Shown: one piece after another, positions 1-9,132 of the stretch | Layout of the letters: each line of letters opens with the position of its first letter | Numbering within the stretch: the stretch's first letter is position 1 | DNA from: Eutreptiella sp. 'Long Island Sound 2002' | Lineage: Eukaryota > Euglenozoa > Euglenophyceae > Eutreptiales > Eutreptiaceae | Length of the DNA: 64,000 bases | Direction: 5' to 3' | Assembly: GCA_964036045.1 (NCBI GenBank) | Contig: OZ038379.1 | Location: 119,165,206-119,229,205 of the forward strand | Made by a program: the position numbers and the translations under genes | Notes under the pieces: generated by a model | Seen by the model: the letters and a program-made list of their open reading frames with translations, nothing else | What the model was told of the DNA's origin: nothing | Database searches by the model: none

Positions 1-1308
1 GGACCACAGGGGCTGTGACATCGTAGTCAACCGGGACGGTTGACAGTCCGCAAAATGCAAGCACGCGCGGGAGGGCATCCATGTCACCGGGCGCAGGGAG
101 GTCCAAGGCCTTAGGAATACCCCCCCCCCCAATGGACTAACAAACTATGAATGATCCACAGGTCGTTGCGGCGCATTCCCATCGGCACTTCATGCCACGG
201 GTCGGGGGTGCATCTTGTGGAACTGTACACAAATTTGCTCTCGGTGCCATCAAGCACGTCCAAGTCCATGGTGACGGGAGAGAATGCCAACCATGCGAAT
301 TGACCGCTTGGCAAAAAATGAGGCGGAAAATCGCGGTGCGGAAACTGCGGGTCATGTGTATTGGCGATGATATAGGCCATCGCCGTCACCATGTGGCGGA
401 GCTGGGTGGCTTCATCGACCTGGTGCCGCACATGTGCAGCCGCGCAAGAGCGCGGGTAAGGGGTGCTCGACACCCGGGAACTGGGTCCTCACCAAACCCG
501 GCGGGGGGGGAGGCGGCACACCGTACACCACTTGCCGTGCGGGACCATCCTCAGGGCGCGCATACGTGGGCATGGTGCTATTAAAAATGTTCTTGCGCAG
601 TTTGTGGTCCAAACCACCAAACTCACTGCGGAGGTCTGCCGTAAACGAGGCAACCCCACCTTGAGCGAAACAATGCTCGAACTCGAGCAACTTTTCCTTG
701 ACCTGGTTAACCATTGGGGCAGGGGGCAGAACAATGGCAGTGCGAGGCTCAGCGCTACCTAGCAAACATGGGCCGCTCTGCAGTGGTAGAGCTAAAATAG
801 TCCCGGTGGTGTATTTTGTTGGTGTTGTTGCACCAGGAAGGTCTTCGAGCCAAGCTTGTGGCTGGCGGCTGTGAACAGAGTAAACCGGCACCCGCTCCTC
901 ACAATCTGTTGAGCGAACATAGCGAAGTTGCTGCACGCATTGTTGGGGGCACCATTGTCCCTCTTGAAAAGCGCGAGGTTTCGGCTTCTGCACACTAAAT
1001 TGAACTGCACCATGCAACGGTGCAACCCAAAGTTTTTGGGTTTCGTTCACTGTTGTGGTGATTTCCTTATCGAGCACTTTGGTAAGGTGGTCATACTCTG
1101 CGAAAGAGAGGCGGATCTGGAAACACGGCACGTGGGGGTGGCGAGCTGCGATGTCGAGGATAAAATCGGAAAGCACACACGGTGCCCTCTTGTCGAAGAG
1201 GGGGAAAGTCACCTCGACGGAACCAAAATCCGTATCCGCGGGAAACTCAACGAACTCACTCGCATGCTTAAAAACCGCACCATGCTCGACAAACCCATCC
1301 CCCCCCCC
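1..1308 (-). pseudogene. Family A dioxygenase-like gene, copy 1 (frameshifted, runs off window)
   Basis: This is a paralogue of the gene at 4,486-5,916. Shared blocks in order are DKR-P-VLS near the N-terminus, SVQK, a TTP segment, VVYG/TLYG, then H-R-D followed by a distal His. The HRD motif (HxD) and the distal VH-G-G fit the iron-binding triad of a double-stranded beta-helix 2-oxoglutarate/Fe(II) oxygenase; substrate is unknown. The frame opens upstream of 1,212 near a run of 11 C (1,299-1,309). It shifts at the 8-G run at 503-510 and again at the C run at 120-130, after which GIPKA and PR-LAF match copy 2 in a third frame. Its Gln just before HxD is CAG, whereas copy 2 has TAG there. The 3' end lies outside the window. 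The family relationship is seen directly; the enzymatic call is an inference from motifs. Confidence 0.55.
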
Positions 1309-1461
1309 CTACCCGCGTGTCCCAACTAGGTCATTGACATGGTTGACCCACGTTAGGAAGGGCGGGAAGGCAGCCAGCAGCCCAACACAAGCCATGGCAC
1401 TCCGGGGCCACAAAAAGTCTAAAAGGAGAACAAAAGTGTGCAGGAAGGACACATCGCAAAA

Positions 1462-1665
1462 CTCAGTAAGGGGGGTCAGTAAGGGGGTTACTGAGTCAGT
1501 AAGGGGGGGGTTACTGAGTCAGTAAGGGGGGGGTTACTGAGTCAGTAAGGGGGTTACGGAGTCAGTAAGGTGGGTTCAGTAAGGGGGGTTACTGCTCAGT
1601 AAGGGGGTTACTGACCCAAGGTCAGTAACCCTTACTGACCCAAACGGGTGGGGTTACTGACTTTT
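1462..1665. repeat. TCAGTAAGG/TTACTGA palindromic tandem array
   Basis: About ten units of GTCAGTAAGGGGG and its inverted partner GTTACTGAC alternate, so many neighbouring units can pair. The array lies upstream of the minus-strand family A copy. Unit spacing varies because the G runs differ in length. Confidence 0.8.
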
Positions 1666-1669
1666 TTCA

Positions 1670-1979
1670 ACTTTGTCTACCGAGGGCATACGGGCGGAGA
1701 GACACATGTCCTCCCCTTTTTTGGACATGGAGAACACAAATATGCGCCTAGGTCCTAGCAATATGGGTAGATGTGGTAATGGCAGAGGTGTCCATTTTGG
1801 GGGGGTTACTATGCACCCCCTTACTGTGTTACACCCCACTCTTTGGTCAAAGATGCACAAATAGCAAATGCCTTATCTTTCGCCTCACCTTCTATTATAA
1901 TAGACATATCCCGAACTTGCCAATTAAATACAAAGCCTATGCAGCCAATATAACGTTGCGATAAGCATCAAAACTTGAT
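1670..1979. other. No gene seen
   Basis: AT-richer spacer with one more TTACTGTGTTAC-like motif near 1,820-1,832. No coding block or conserved motif recognised. Confidence 0.4.
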
Positions 1980-2345
1980 GCTAAAGCGAAAAGGGGAAAC
2001 ATAAAATGAAGCGCGATAACCTACGCGATAACTCGCGGGATAACTAGTTATCGCGCAATAACCCCCGCGATAACCCCTGCGATAACTAGGTTATCGCGCG
2101 ATAACCCACGCGATAACTAGTGCTCTAACCCCGTTCTAACCCCGTTCTAACTAGTTAGAGCACACAAAGATCAAATAGCAAAAAGTGCAAAACGGGCAAT
2201 ACCGAGCAAACGAAACATGCAAGGCACATTGTTGCATCATAGTGCACCCATGTAACATGTGAAATTCCGGGTTCCAACCATTGACATATTAACAACACCC
2301 AAAATTGGGGGGGTTCCGCACCACGCCCTAGAACGCTGCATCCCA
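1980..2345 (+). repeat. Left inverted arm
   Basis: Contains six to eight GTTATCGCG/CGCGATAAC units (2,010-2,115), then TTAGAGC/GCTCTAAC units. A unique-looking part follows, shared with the right arm, and the arm ends in CCCTAGAACGCTGCATCCCA. The last 35 bases recur at 12,492-12,529. Confidence 0.8.
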
Positions 2346-2777
2346 TGTAGGCAGGCAGAGCGCGTGCTGTGTGGTGATGTATGATACTGTGAGGACAAAG
2401 GCGAGACCCACAGCCGCAGCAAGCGCCGCAGGAAGTTGGGTGGGGCTGTCGTGCATGAGACGTCCGAGTATGAGGATGTAGGAACCTGTGGCACATGGAT
2501 GCCCAGGCAAAGAATGTTAGAAAGGGCAAGGGGCTAAGGGCGACATAGCAGGGAGAGGGAAAAGTTTCCAAGCACAATTTCATGTGCACCTCTCCAGTGC
2601 GCGGCACACTGCTACTGTATACCTTCAGCCTTCTGTTTCACGATTCACTGATGACGCGTTCTTTGTGAGAGTGCTTGCTTTTCCTACTACCCCGTGAGGC
2701 TGCTCTACGACTGTTGGCGTTGTTAAAGCCTTCGCAGCCACGTACTACGGACTACAACTTTACTGCCAAGTGCGAAC
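2346..2777. other. Interior spacer, no gene seen
   Basis: Moderate GC and no convincing coding signal. It leads into the gag-like ORF whose ATG is at 2,778. Confidence 0.4.
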
Positions 2778-3185
2778 ATGCCTGAGAAAGGGAACAAGCA
2801 GCTGGTGAACATTATCCCCACGGCGGTAGCAGCACTCGAAGCGCTACATGTGCAGCCAACGGGGACGTCGCCGAAGAAGAGGGTCACCAAGAACAAGAGT
2901 CGAGATGCACAAAGTGTCTATACTCTAACGCCAACTCAGGAGACTCCCGGGCAGAAAGGAGCAATCCCAGTGAAGTGGACGGCCAAGGGCCCAGACGGGG
3001 CAATCGGAGCAGCAATTAAAGAGAGCATGGGCGCAAGGCAACCCATGCTACCTCTATGCATGGCGAGTTGGGACACAGAGCCAAAGACCACAAGGAGATG
3101 CCGCGGGGTCCATGGCCGCGGCAGACGATGCGCATCGATGGTTACTCGATCCACCAAAAGAAATGGGGCGAGATACAAGATCTGA
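2778..3185 (+). CDS. Gag-like hypothetical protein, N-terminal part
   Basis: A 135-residue ORF begins MPEKGNKQ and is rich in Lys, Thr and Pro. The Arg-rich end (after about residue 100) looks like a frame change. The neighbouring frame from about 3,110 to 3,250 (MAAADDAHRW...) reads more like protein, so a frameshift near 3,060-3,110 is likely. Together with 3,423-4,089 it resembles the small basic, coiled-coil first protein of a retroelement. No catalytic domain is visible and function is unknown. Confidence 0.35.
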   Translation: MPEKGNKQLVNIIPTAVAALEALHVQPTGTSPKKRVTKNKSRDAQSVYTLTPTQETPGQKGAIPVKWTAKGPDGAIGAAIKESMGARQPMLPLCMASWDTEPKTTRRCRGVHGRGRRCASMVTRSTKRNGARYKI

Positions 3186-3422
3186 ATTGTTGACTCGGGC
3201 TTCACCAGGGAACAAGTGGCTCCTCAGCTGGGAGTTACCATGATCGATGCGGCAGCCTCCAACCACGAAGAATATTTCTCTCTTCTGCTGGCCTGATATG
3301 CGACACTGCCAGATTGGAGTACAGGCAAGCCACCGGGATAACCGAAGCCAAATGCCCTACCACATGCGAACCAAGCATTCCAGATCCAGCAAACACCCAC
3401 AGAGAACAGACGCCAGCGAAAA

Positions 3423-4089
3423 TTGAAGTCTAAGAGACCCAACCACCCCCAAGCTCAGGATAAAGCGAAGGAACAGCTGCAACTCACGTTCCAACCGCCC
3501 AGAGTTGACCCGGCACCCCTGTCAATGAAGTTCGGACATGCGGGCCTACCACCGTCACTCGCTGGACCAGCTATCAAGGCTCCACGGAGAGTTTCTGCGG
3601 AAGTGTCCCAACTTGAGGAGACAGTGGAAGCCGTTGAGAAGGATATCGGGGACTTGAGAGCGGACTCGGCAGTCACGCTGAAGCTACTCACGATGTCTCT
3701 CACTGGAAGAAAAATGACTAAGCAGGAGGTACTGCAGGAAATCGAGGACACAAAGAGAACAGCCACACGAGAGGCAGGGCTGAAGCTCATTGAGAGTGAT
3801 GGAACGGAGTCCGAAGTATCGGCGAGTACAGATCCGACAGAGAACGATACGAAGAACTCTGCTAGGAGAAGGAGCACATCGCCGGGATGGGCCCGCAGGA
3901 GCTAGACCCCATGCTGCCAGTGTCAGAATTCAGGATTATCTACATGGCGGCGCACATGGACAAGATGGGAGCGAAGTTTGAGAGATCGTTTGCAAGGAAA
4001 GACGAGACGGTGTTTGCGTTGTCACATGTGGTACAGGAAGGACTGTTTGCGACGTTGCAGACGGACGACGGTGACGGAATTCTTGATGA
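3423..4089 (+). pseudogene. Gag-like coiled-coil protein (frameshifted)
   Basis: The first frame (3,423-3,905) holds a Pro-rich start and a clear heptad stretch, VSQLEETVEAVEKDIGDL, at about residues 57-75. It then has an acidic/Ser tail ending in TAG. A second frame (3,887-4,089) continues coherently with GPQELDPMLPVSEFRII and another helical segment (KFERSFARKD), so one frame change near 3,890 is likely. The ORF runs into the right inverted arm, whose first codons add a family-specific tail. It resembles Gag/ORF1 coiled-coil proteins of retroelements, with no zinc knuckle seen. Confidence 0.4.
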
Positions 4090-4098
4090 ACGAATCTG

Positions 4099-4459
4099 TG
4101 GGATGCAGCGTTCTAGGGCGTGGTGCGGAACCCCCCCAATTTTGGGTGTTGTTAATATGGTTGGAACCCGGAATTTCACATGTTACATGGGTGCACTATG
4201 ATGCAACAATGAGCCTTCCATGTTTCGTTTGCTCGATATTGCCCGTTTTGCACTTTTTGCGATTTGATCTTTGTGTGCTCTAACTAGTTGTCGCGGGGTT
4301 AGAACGGGGTTAGAGCACTAGTTATCGCGTGGGTTATCGCGCGATAACCTAGTTATCGCGGGGGTTATCGCGGGGGTTATCGCGCGATAACCTAGTTATC
4401 GCGTGGGTTATCGCGTGGGTTATCGCGCTTCATTTTATGTTTCCCCTTTTCGCTGTAGC
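4099..4459 (-). repeat. Right inverted arm
   Basis: Reverse complement of 1,980-2,345 with small indels (for example six bases missing near 4,160). Its end, CGCTGTAG|CTC, resembles a 3' splice site directly ahead of the family A gene. Confidence 0.8.
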
Positions 4460-4485
4460 TCTCAAAGCCTTCGTATTCTTTGATA

Positions 4486-5916
4486 ATGGCCCTTGCTGCT
4501 GCCCACGCTTGGTGCGAGCAGCCTCAAAAGCTCCTTGGGGTCCGTCGCCTTGGCGGTCCTGAGGGGTTTACGATGGGTGATGCCAATGTGAGGCGCCCTG
4601 TGGCGACCCGCTTTGAACATGGTGTGGACTTTGGACTGCTTGTCCATAAGTCCCCCTTCATGGCGGACAAGCGAGACCCCCTGGTTCTCAGCAACTACAT
4701 CTTCGAGTTGCTAGAGGTAAATCCAGGGGTTGCTGGATTTTTGATCCAGCTTCATACCGAGGATGTGGACGCGGTGGTGGAGTCCGTCACCGCTCATGCT
4801 CAGAAGGGTGCGGGGACGAAGACGACCCTCTATGTGGGTCAGGAGGAGGAGGAGGAGGAAGTGGAGGAGGAGGAGGAGGATGCGGAAGGGGTGGGGGCTG
4901 GGGGGAGGAAGGAGAAGCCCCACAACCCCCTCATGATTAGTGTCCAAAAGGTAAGGATCCGACCGGGTAAGGGGAAGGAGAAGTCGGATGGTTGGTTCCC
5001 CCAACCCCTCACCCACAACACCCGCCGGGTCTGCACTGACGACCCCGAAAACAAGCTCCCCATGCACTCCCTTTGCCCCACAAGGGAGTGGGAGCGTGAG
5101 TGGTATGGGGTCACCACTCCCAACATTATTTCGGGGCAGGGGGTGATTCTTTTTCCATTTGGGGCAACACCCCCCCTTATTGGGGAGGCGGAGGAGGTGG
5201 TTGCCGCCGAGCCCTTGGGGGCCTTTAATAGGGACCCCAATGACCTTGTGCTCACGGTGGGGGGAAAGCTGGTGGTCAACCACCTCCTGGAGCACGATTT
5301 TTTGAGTGACATTCAGCTGCAAAGTCTTTTGTATGATTTGGATAGGGTGCCTCTCTCAGAGAAGGCACCCATTTTCAATGAGAACCTCGCCATTGTCGGC
5401 AGGCCCCAAGATTCTGGGACCCGCCGCACATTGTATGGCAACTATGGGGGTGCCAACCACCACAAGCACAACCCCCACAAGCTCCATGATCTGCCAGTCC
5501 TTAAAAGGGTGGCAGATCGTGTGCTTGAGACGGCGAAGAAGACTGTGGTGGGTGGGGTCGGATGGAGCTGCACCATCCTTGACATGGCCGAAATTTCGAG
5601 CTATGACCACACCCCCTAGCACCTCCATCGCGACGCCCCCCCCTACACCATTCCTGAAGGCACATTGATTGTCAATTGCCTTATTATGCTAACCCATAAT
5701 CATGAGGAGGAGGATGGGTCACATTTTCTTTTTGTGCCCTCCAGCAGTTCGGGGTTCCCTGACCCTTGGGTGGAGAGGGCTGTGCCATTCAAGAGGGGCA
5801 CTGCCTTTTTTTTTAATGCCCTTGATGTCCACAGGGGGTCGGGGATTCCCAAGGCCTCCCCCATGGGGGTAAGGGACCCCCGCCTCATGGCATTTTTTGC
5901 CATTGAGCTTACCTAG
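4486..5916 (+). CDS. Family A 2OG/Fe(II) dioxygenase-like protein, copy 2 (in-frame TAG)
   Basis: One frame runs from ATG 4,486 to 5,916 with one TAG at 5,617-5,619. The N-terminal half (DKRDPLVLS, SVQKVRIR, TTPN, TLYGNYGG blocks) aligns with the minus-strand copy at 1-1,308. Residues about 114-133 are a Glu-rich insert. After the TAG, H-L-H-R-D gives an HxD motif, and a distal His lies in NALDVHRGSG, the layout of a beta-helix 2-oxoglutarate/Fe(II) oxygenase. In copy 1 the residue at the TAG position is Gln (CAG). The frame stays open through another TAG (5,914-5,916) into the Cys-rich segment. The frame is open back to the TAG within the TGTAG|CTC acceptor-like site, so the first exon may lie upstream. 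Substrate unknown. Confidence 0.55.
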
Positions 5917-6606
5917 GGGGGGAATCTTCGATTCCCCAACCTGCACGTGACGCAGTCCATTAAAAGGCCCCAGCTGGGGGCACCTGGTGGCCGGGTGGCC
6001 AGGACAGTCCAGTGTGATGGGGCGGTTAGGTGTAGGGGGAAGGTGGTAGCCAATTGCTACGGATGCAATCGGCTGATTTTGTGTCCGGCCCACAAAGATG
6101 GCCTTTGTGTGCCATGCCAGGAGGGGGAGGAGGTGGAGGGGGGGGAGGAGGAGGAGGTGGTGGTGGACCCCAATGGGGTCAGCATTGAGCAATGTGCTCA
6201 GTGCTTGCTCCCGGTGGGAACAACCACAGGGCATTTTTTGTTGTCGGGGTGGGGGATTGGGAGGGAGGTGATTGCCCCCCTCACTAATGAGGAGGCGGGG
6301 GCGGTCGCAGGCCACCCCGATCAGTGCCCCTTGGCCAAGGTGTGCCATGGGGAGGCACTGCCCTGGCCCATCTTGCAAGGGCATGTTGGGATTAAGGTGC
6401 CGGCGGGCACCATTTTGGTGGTGAGGAGGGGGTTGTATGGGGGAGTGGCAAGGGTGGCCCCTGAGGTGGAGGGGGTGGCCCAGGTGGTGGAGTGGCGGCA
6501 GGTGGGGGAGTATGCGGCCGTCACGGACTTCGTGTGGCTCCGGAGGCTGGGCCTGGTGCTGGACGACGCCAAGAAGGAGGGCCAAGGCATGTGTCCATGT
6601 CACCAG
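5917..6606 (+). CDS. Cys-rich, zinc-ribbon-like C-terminal extension of family A
   Basis: Same frame as the dioxygenase-like part, separated only by TAG 5,914-5,916; an internal ATG-like start lies at 5,947. Paired cysteines occur as CYGCNRLILCPAH...CVPC, then EQCAQC, and later CPLAKVC, which fits one or two zinc-binding modules. An acidic insert (EEVEGGEEEEVVV) lies between them. The frame reaches a TGA at 6,610, but CAG|GTGTGA at 6,604-6,610 is a good 5' splice site. Splicing there (intron 6,607-6,847) joins the next segment in phase. Function unknown; DNA or protein binding is the usual role of such modules. Confidence 0.45.
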
Positions 6607-6847
6607 GTGTGAAAACTTCCCACAACACCCTGCTCTAACCCCTGCTCTAACTAGTTATCGCGCTAGGTTATCGCGTTCTAACTAGGTGCTCTAACTAGTT
6701 ATCGTGCTAGGTTATCGCGTTCTAACTAGTTATCGCGGGGCTATCGCGGGGGGTTAGCGCGGGGGTTATCGTGCGATAACCTAGTTATCGCGGGGGTTAT
6801 CGCGCGGGTTATCGCGTGTTTTTTTTTGTTTCTTTTGTTTTTTTCAG
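6607..6847 (+). other. Predicted phase-0 intron filled with GTTATCGCG palindromes
   Basis: The donor CAG|GTGTGA and the acceptor (T-rich tract, then TTTTTTTCAG|GCT) delimit 241 bases. Removing them joins the frame ending ...CPCHQ with ATILQLPRIF, keeping the frame open. The intron is almost entirely GTTATCGCG, CTAGTTATCGCG and GCTCTAACTAG units. Confidence 0.55.
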
Positions 6848-8011
6848 GCTACCATCTTGCAGCTGCCCCGTATCTTCGTCAAGGACAACGCCCAGGCAGC
6901 CGAGGCAGCAGGCGGAGCAGCAGAAACAGCAGGGGCACGGCCCGCCAAGCCGGTGGCGGCCCGGTTGGAGCTGGAGGGGGAGAAGAGGCTGCCGGAGGGG
7001 GCGTCGTGGCGGTGGGGGGAGCCTGGGGATGAGGCCTGCAGGATGGGGGGGACGGGATGGTACCGGCAGGTCACCATCACCGAGAAGGAGGGGGGGGTGG
7101 AGAGGAAGACCAACCTCACCCTCCCCTCCTATGTGTGGGTTGGGGGGGAAACGGCCAAGTGGCCGAATGCCGCAGAGGGGGAAACGGTTGCGGCTTTTTC
7201 GTGTTTGTTTGGGATGAGCGACCCCCCCCAAAGGAAATCTTATTTCCTTTTGAGGGTGTTTTTTTTGTGGGAGGGGGAGTATACGGGGAGGGAAGTGTGG
7301 CAGAAGCTGCACAGGGGGGGGGGCATCCACCAGGTTGGTGGGTATGACCCCCCCCCTTCTGTGGTGGACGCCACTGCCGATTGTGTTCGGCAGTATGCAC
7401 CCAAGGGGGGAAGGCCGGGAAAAGGCCAGACGAAGCGGGGACCAGACGTGGTGGTGGTTGAGCCGGATGCCCCCCCCCCCCCCCTTAGGGGTAAGGGCCA
7501 AACCCCCGCCCTCAAGCCCTCCCCCAAGCCATCGAAGGTGGCAAAGGTGGCGGCGGCCCAGCCCCCCCATGAGGCCCTGGACGTGGAGGCCTTGGGGGCC
7601 AGTGTGGCCACCCACGTGACGGACGCTTGCCAGGTTTTCGTGGAGCAGGCGGCCGCCACGGGGGTTGAGGCCGCACTGGCCAAGGGTCGGTCGGAAGACC
7701 ACAAGTCGGCCTTGGCGAAGGCCGAATAGGCCTAGGGCAACACCCAGTGTGCCCTGGACCAGGCCCTCAACCTGGCCGCCAAGAGGGGGGAGGAGGTGGA
7801 GGCGATGAGGGAGGCCCCGAGGGAGGCCCAAGAGGGGAGGCGGAAGGCGGAGGTGGAGGCGGCCCAGCTTAGGGTGGAGGTGGAGGGGCAGCGGAGGAGG
7901 GGGGATGACCTCCAGCAGCGCTTGGGGGTGGCTGAGGCGCAGGTGCGCAGCCTCACCTCCACCCTCTGGTTGCAGAGTCAGGGTAGTGGGAGTAGGAGTG
8001 GGAGCCAATGA
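6848..8011 (+). CDS. Coiled-coil protein segment (two in-frame TAG)
   Basis: One frame from the acceptor at 6,848 to TGA at 8,009-8,011. The first 70 residues are Ala/Glu-rich, then a globular-looking part (WYRQVTITEKEGG, ETVAAFSCLFGM) and a Lys/Pro linker (KPSPKPSKVAKVAAA). A long heptad segment follows from about 7,600 (ACQVFVEQAAATGVEAALAK) to 7,960 (DDLQQRLGVAEAQVRSL). TAG codons at 7,727 and 7,733 fall inside that coil, two codons apart, where Gln would fit. It has a GSGSRSGSQ tail. There is no nearby ATG and it is probably an internal exon. Function unknown. Confidence 0.45.
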
Positions 8012-8614
8012 CTAGTGGATTTGCTCAAGGGGTTGCCCAAGGGCATTTTTCGTGGGGAGGAGCGATATGGGGCCCAAGTGGACATGTGCCACTTCGGCCT
8101 CGTGGGAAGTGGAAACCCCAACCCCTCTAATTGTAGGGCGACCCACATGGCCGCTGCTACCCTCAGGCCTCCTTTCACCCCCTTGGTTGCATACCTCAAT
8201 GGGTATTGCACCTCCAATGCTCCACCATGGTTCACATGGTGTAGCATCCAAATTGTTCACCCCCAAGGGACGGATACCATGGGCCTCCACTCCCATTTGC
8301 GGGAAGGGGCGCCCATGGCGCTTATTGTGTGTGTGGGGTCTTTCACGGGGGGTGAGTTTTGGGTGGAGAGTGGTGGCCTGCTGAATCCCTCCATGAGGGA
8401 AAAAAAGCGGCACACCCGTGTGTGCAAGGGTAGGGCGGTGGAGGGTTGGGCATGCACCGCCACCCCCCAAGCCCCGGTGTTGTTAAACACCAGGGCACTA
8501 CACGCTCCATTGCCATGGGAGGGCGAGCGATGGAGCGTGATTTTTTATAGTGCGGGGGGGGGTTCTGCACTGCACGCCTGTGTGGCGGCAGCAGCTGCTG
8601 TCCATGGGTTTTAG
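8012..8614 (+). CDS. Second beta-helix dioxygenase-like domain with a TGG-E-W signature
   Basis: Same frame as the preceding segment after the TGA at 8,009. The motif SFTGGEFWVES, followed about 50 residues later by LLNTRALHAPLPWEGERWSVIFY, matches the core of TGG-x-L-W 2OG/Fe(II) oxygenase-like proteins of microbial eukaryotes: a distal His in LHAPLPW and an Arg in G-E-R-W. The expected HxD motif just upstream reads H-S-H (in GLHSHLREGAP), so one iron ligand seems changed. The frame ends at TAG 8,612. TET/JBP-type DNA-modifying oxygenases share this layout, but the assignment is tentative. Confidence 0.45.
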   Translation, partial: LVDLLKGLPKGIFRGEERYGAQVDMCHFGLVGSGNPNPSNCRATHMAAATLRPPFTPLVAYLNGYCTSNAPPWFTWCSIQIVHPQGTDTMGLHSHLREGAPMALIVCVGSFTGGEFWVESGGLLNPSMREKKRHTRVCKGRAVEGWACTATPQAPVLLNTRALHAPLPWEGERWSVIFYSAGGGSALHACVAAAAAVHGF

Positions 8615-9132
8615 GCTGCCCAATGCTCCCTCTAACCCCTCCAGCTAGTGTAATTTGTGATTCGATTATTGTTCACTATTTCTATTTTTTCTGCTTTGGT
8701 GGGATGCCCACCATGGTTTGTCATTGTGTACTCTGAGGAGGGGCAACTAGCCCGGAACATGTCCATTTGACTGATTTGAATTTGTGATTGTGACGCCATA
8801 TACCCCGTGCCTGCACATTGTTGACATCTCCAAGGTTTCCTGGGTGCAAAATCAACGTTTGTGAAGGTTTTAGGGTGCCCAACGCTTGCTCTAACCCCTC
8901 CAGTTAGTGCGCACTAACCCCTGCTCTAACTAGTTATCGCGGGGGTTATCGCGCTCTAACTGGGTGCTCTAACTAGTTATCGCGGGGGGTTATCGCGCTC
9001 TAACTAGTTATCGCGGGGGGTTATCGCGGGGGTTATCGCGCGATAACCTAGTTATCGCGGGGGTTATCGCGTGGGTTATCGCGTGTGTTTTTTGGGCCCT
9101 TGCTTCAAAACCCTCCCTCATTTCGTGTCCAG
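8615..9132. repeat. Spacer with GTTATCGCG/GCTCTAAC arrays
   Basis: Two diverged copies of a 45-base motif (GGTTTTAGG(C/G)TGCCCAA...) at about 8,604-8,650 and 8,869-8,905, then dense GTTATCGCG and GCTCTAACTAG units to 9,090. It ends in a pyrimidine stretch and CGTGTCCAG|GTC (acceptor-like at 9,132). It may be an intron or an intergenic spacer. Confidence 0.6.

Larger units (their letters stand above)
1980..4459. mobile_element. Inverted-repeat-flanked structure with gag-like interior
   Basis: Two arms of about 365 bases, 1,980-2,345 and 4,099-4,459, are inverted copies of each other. They start at GCTA(A/C)AGCGAAAAGG, continue through GTTATCGCG units and end at the core GAACGCTGCATCCCA. They enclose 1.75 kb with gag-like ORFs. 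This could be a non-autonomous DNA transposon. It could also be a head-to-head duplication of the upstream region of family A, because copies 1 and 2 of that gene diverge on either side. No target-site duplication was identified. Confidence 0.5.

Noticed and set aside
1462-1665. CRISPR-like array
   Set aside because: Units are palindromic, adjacent and of variable length with no unique spacers, and the genome is eukaryotic.
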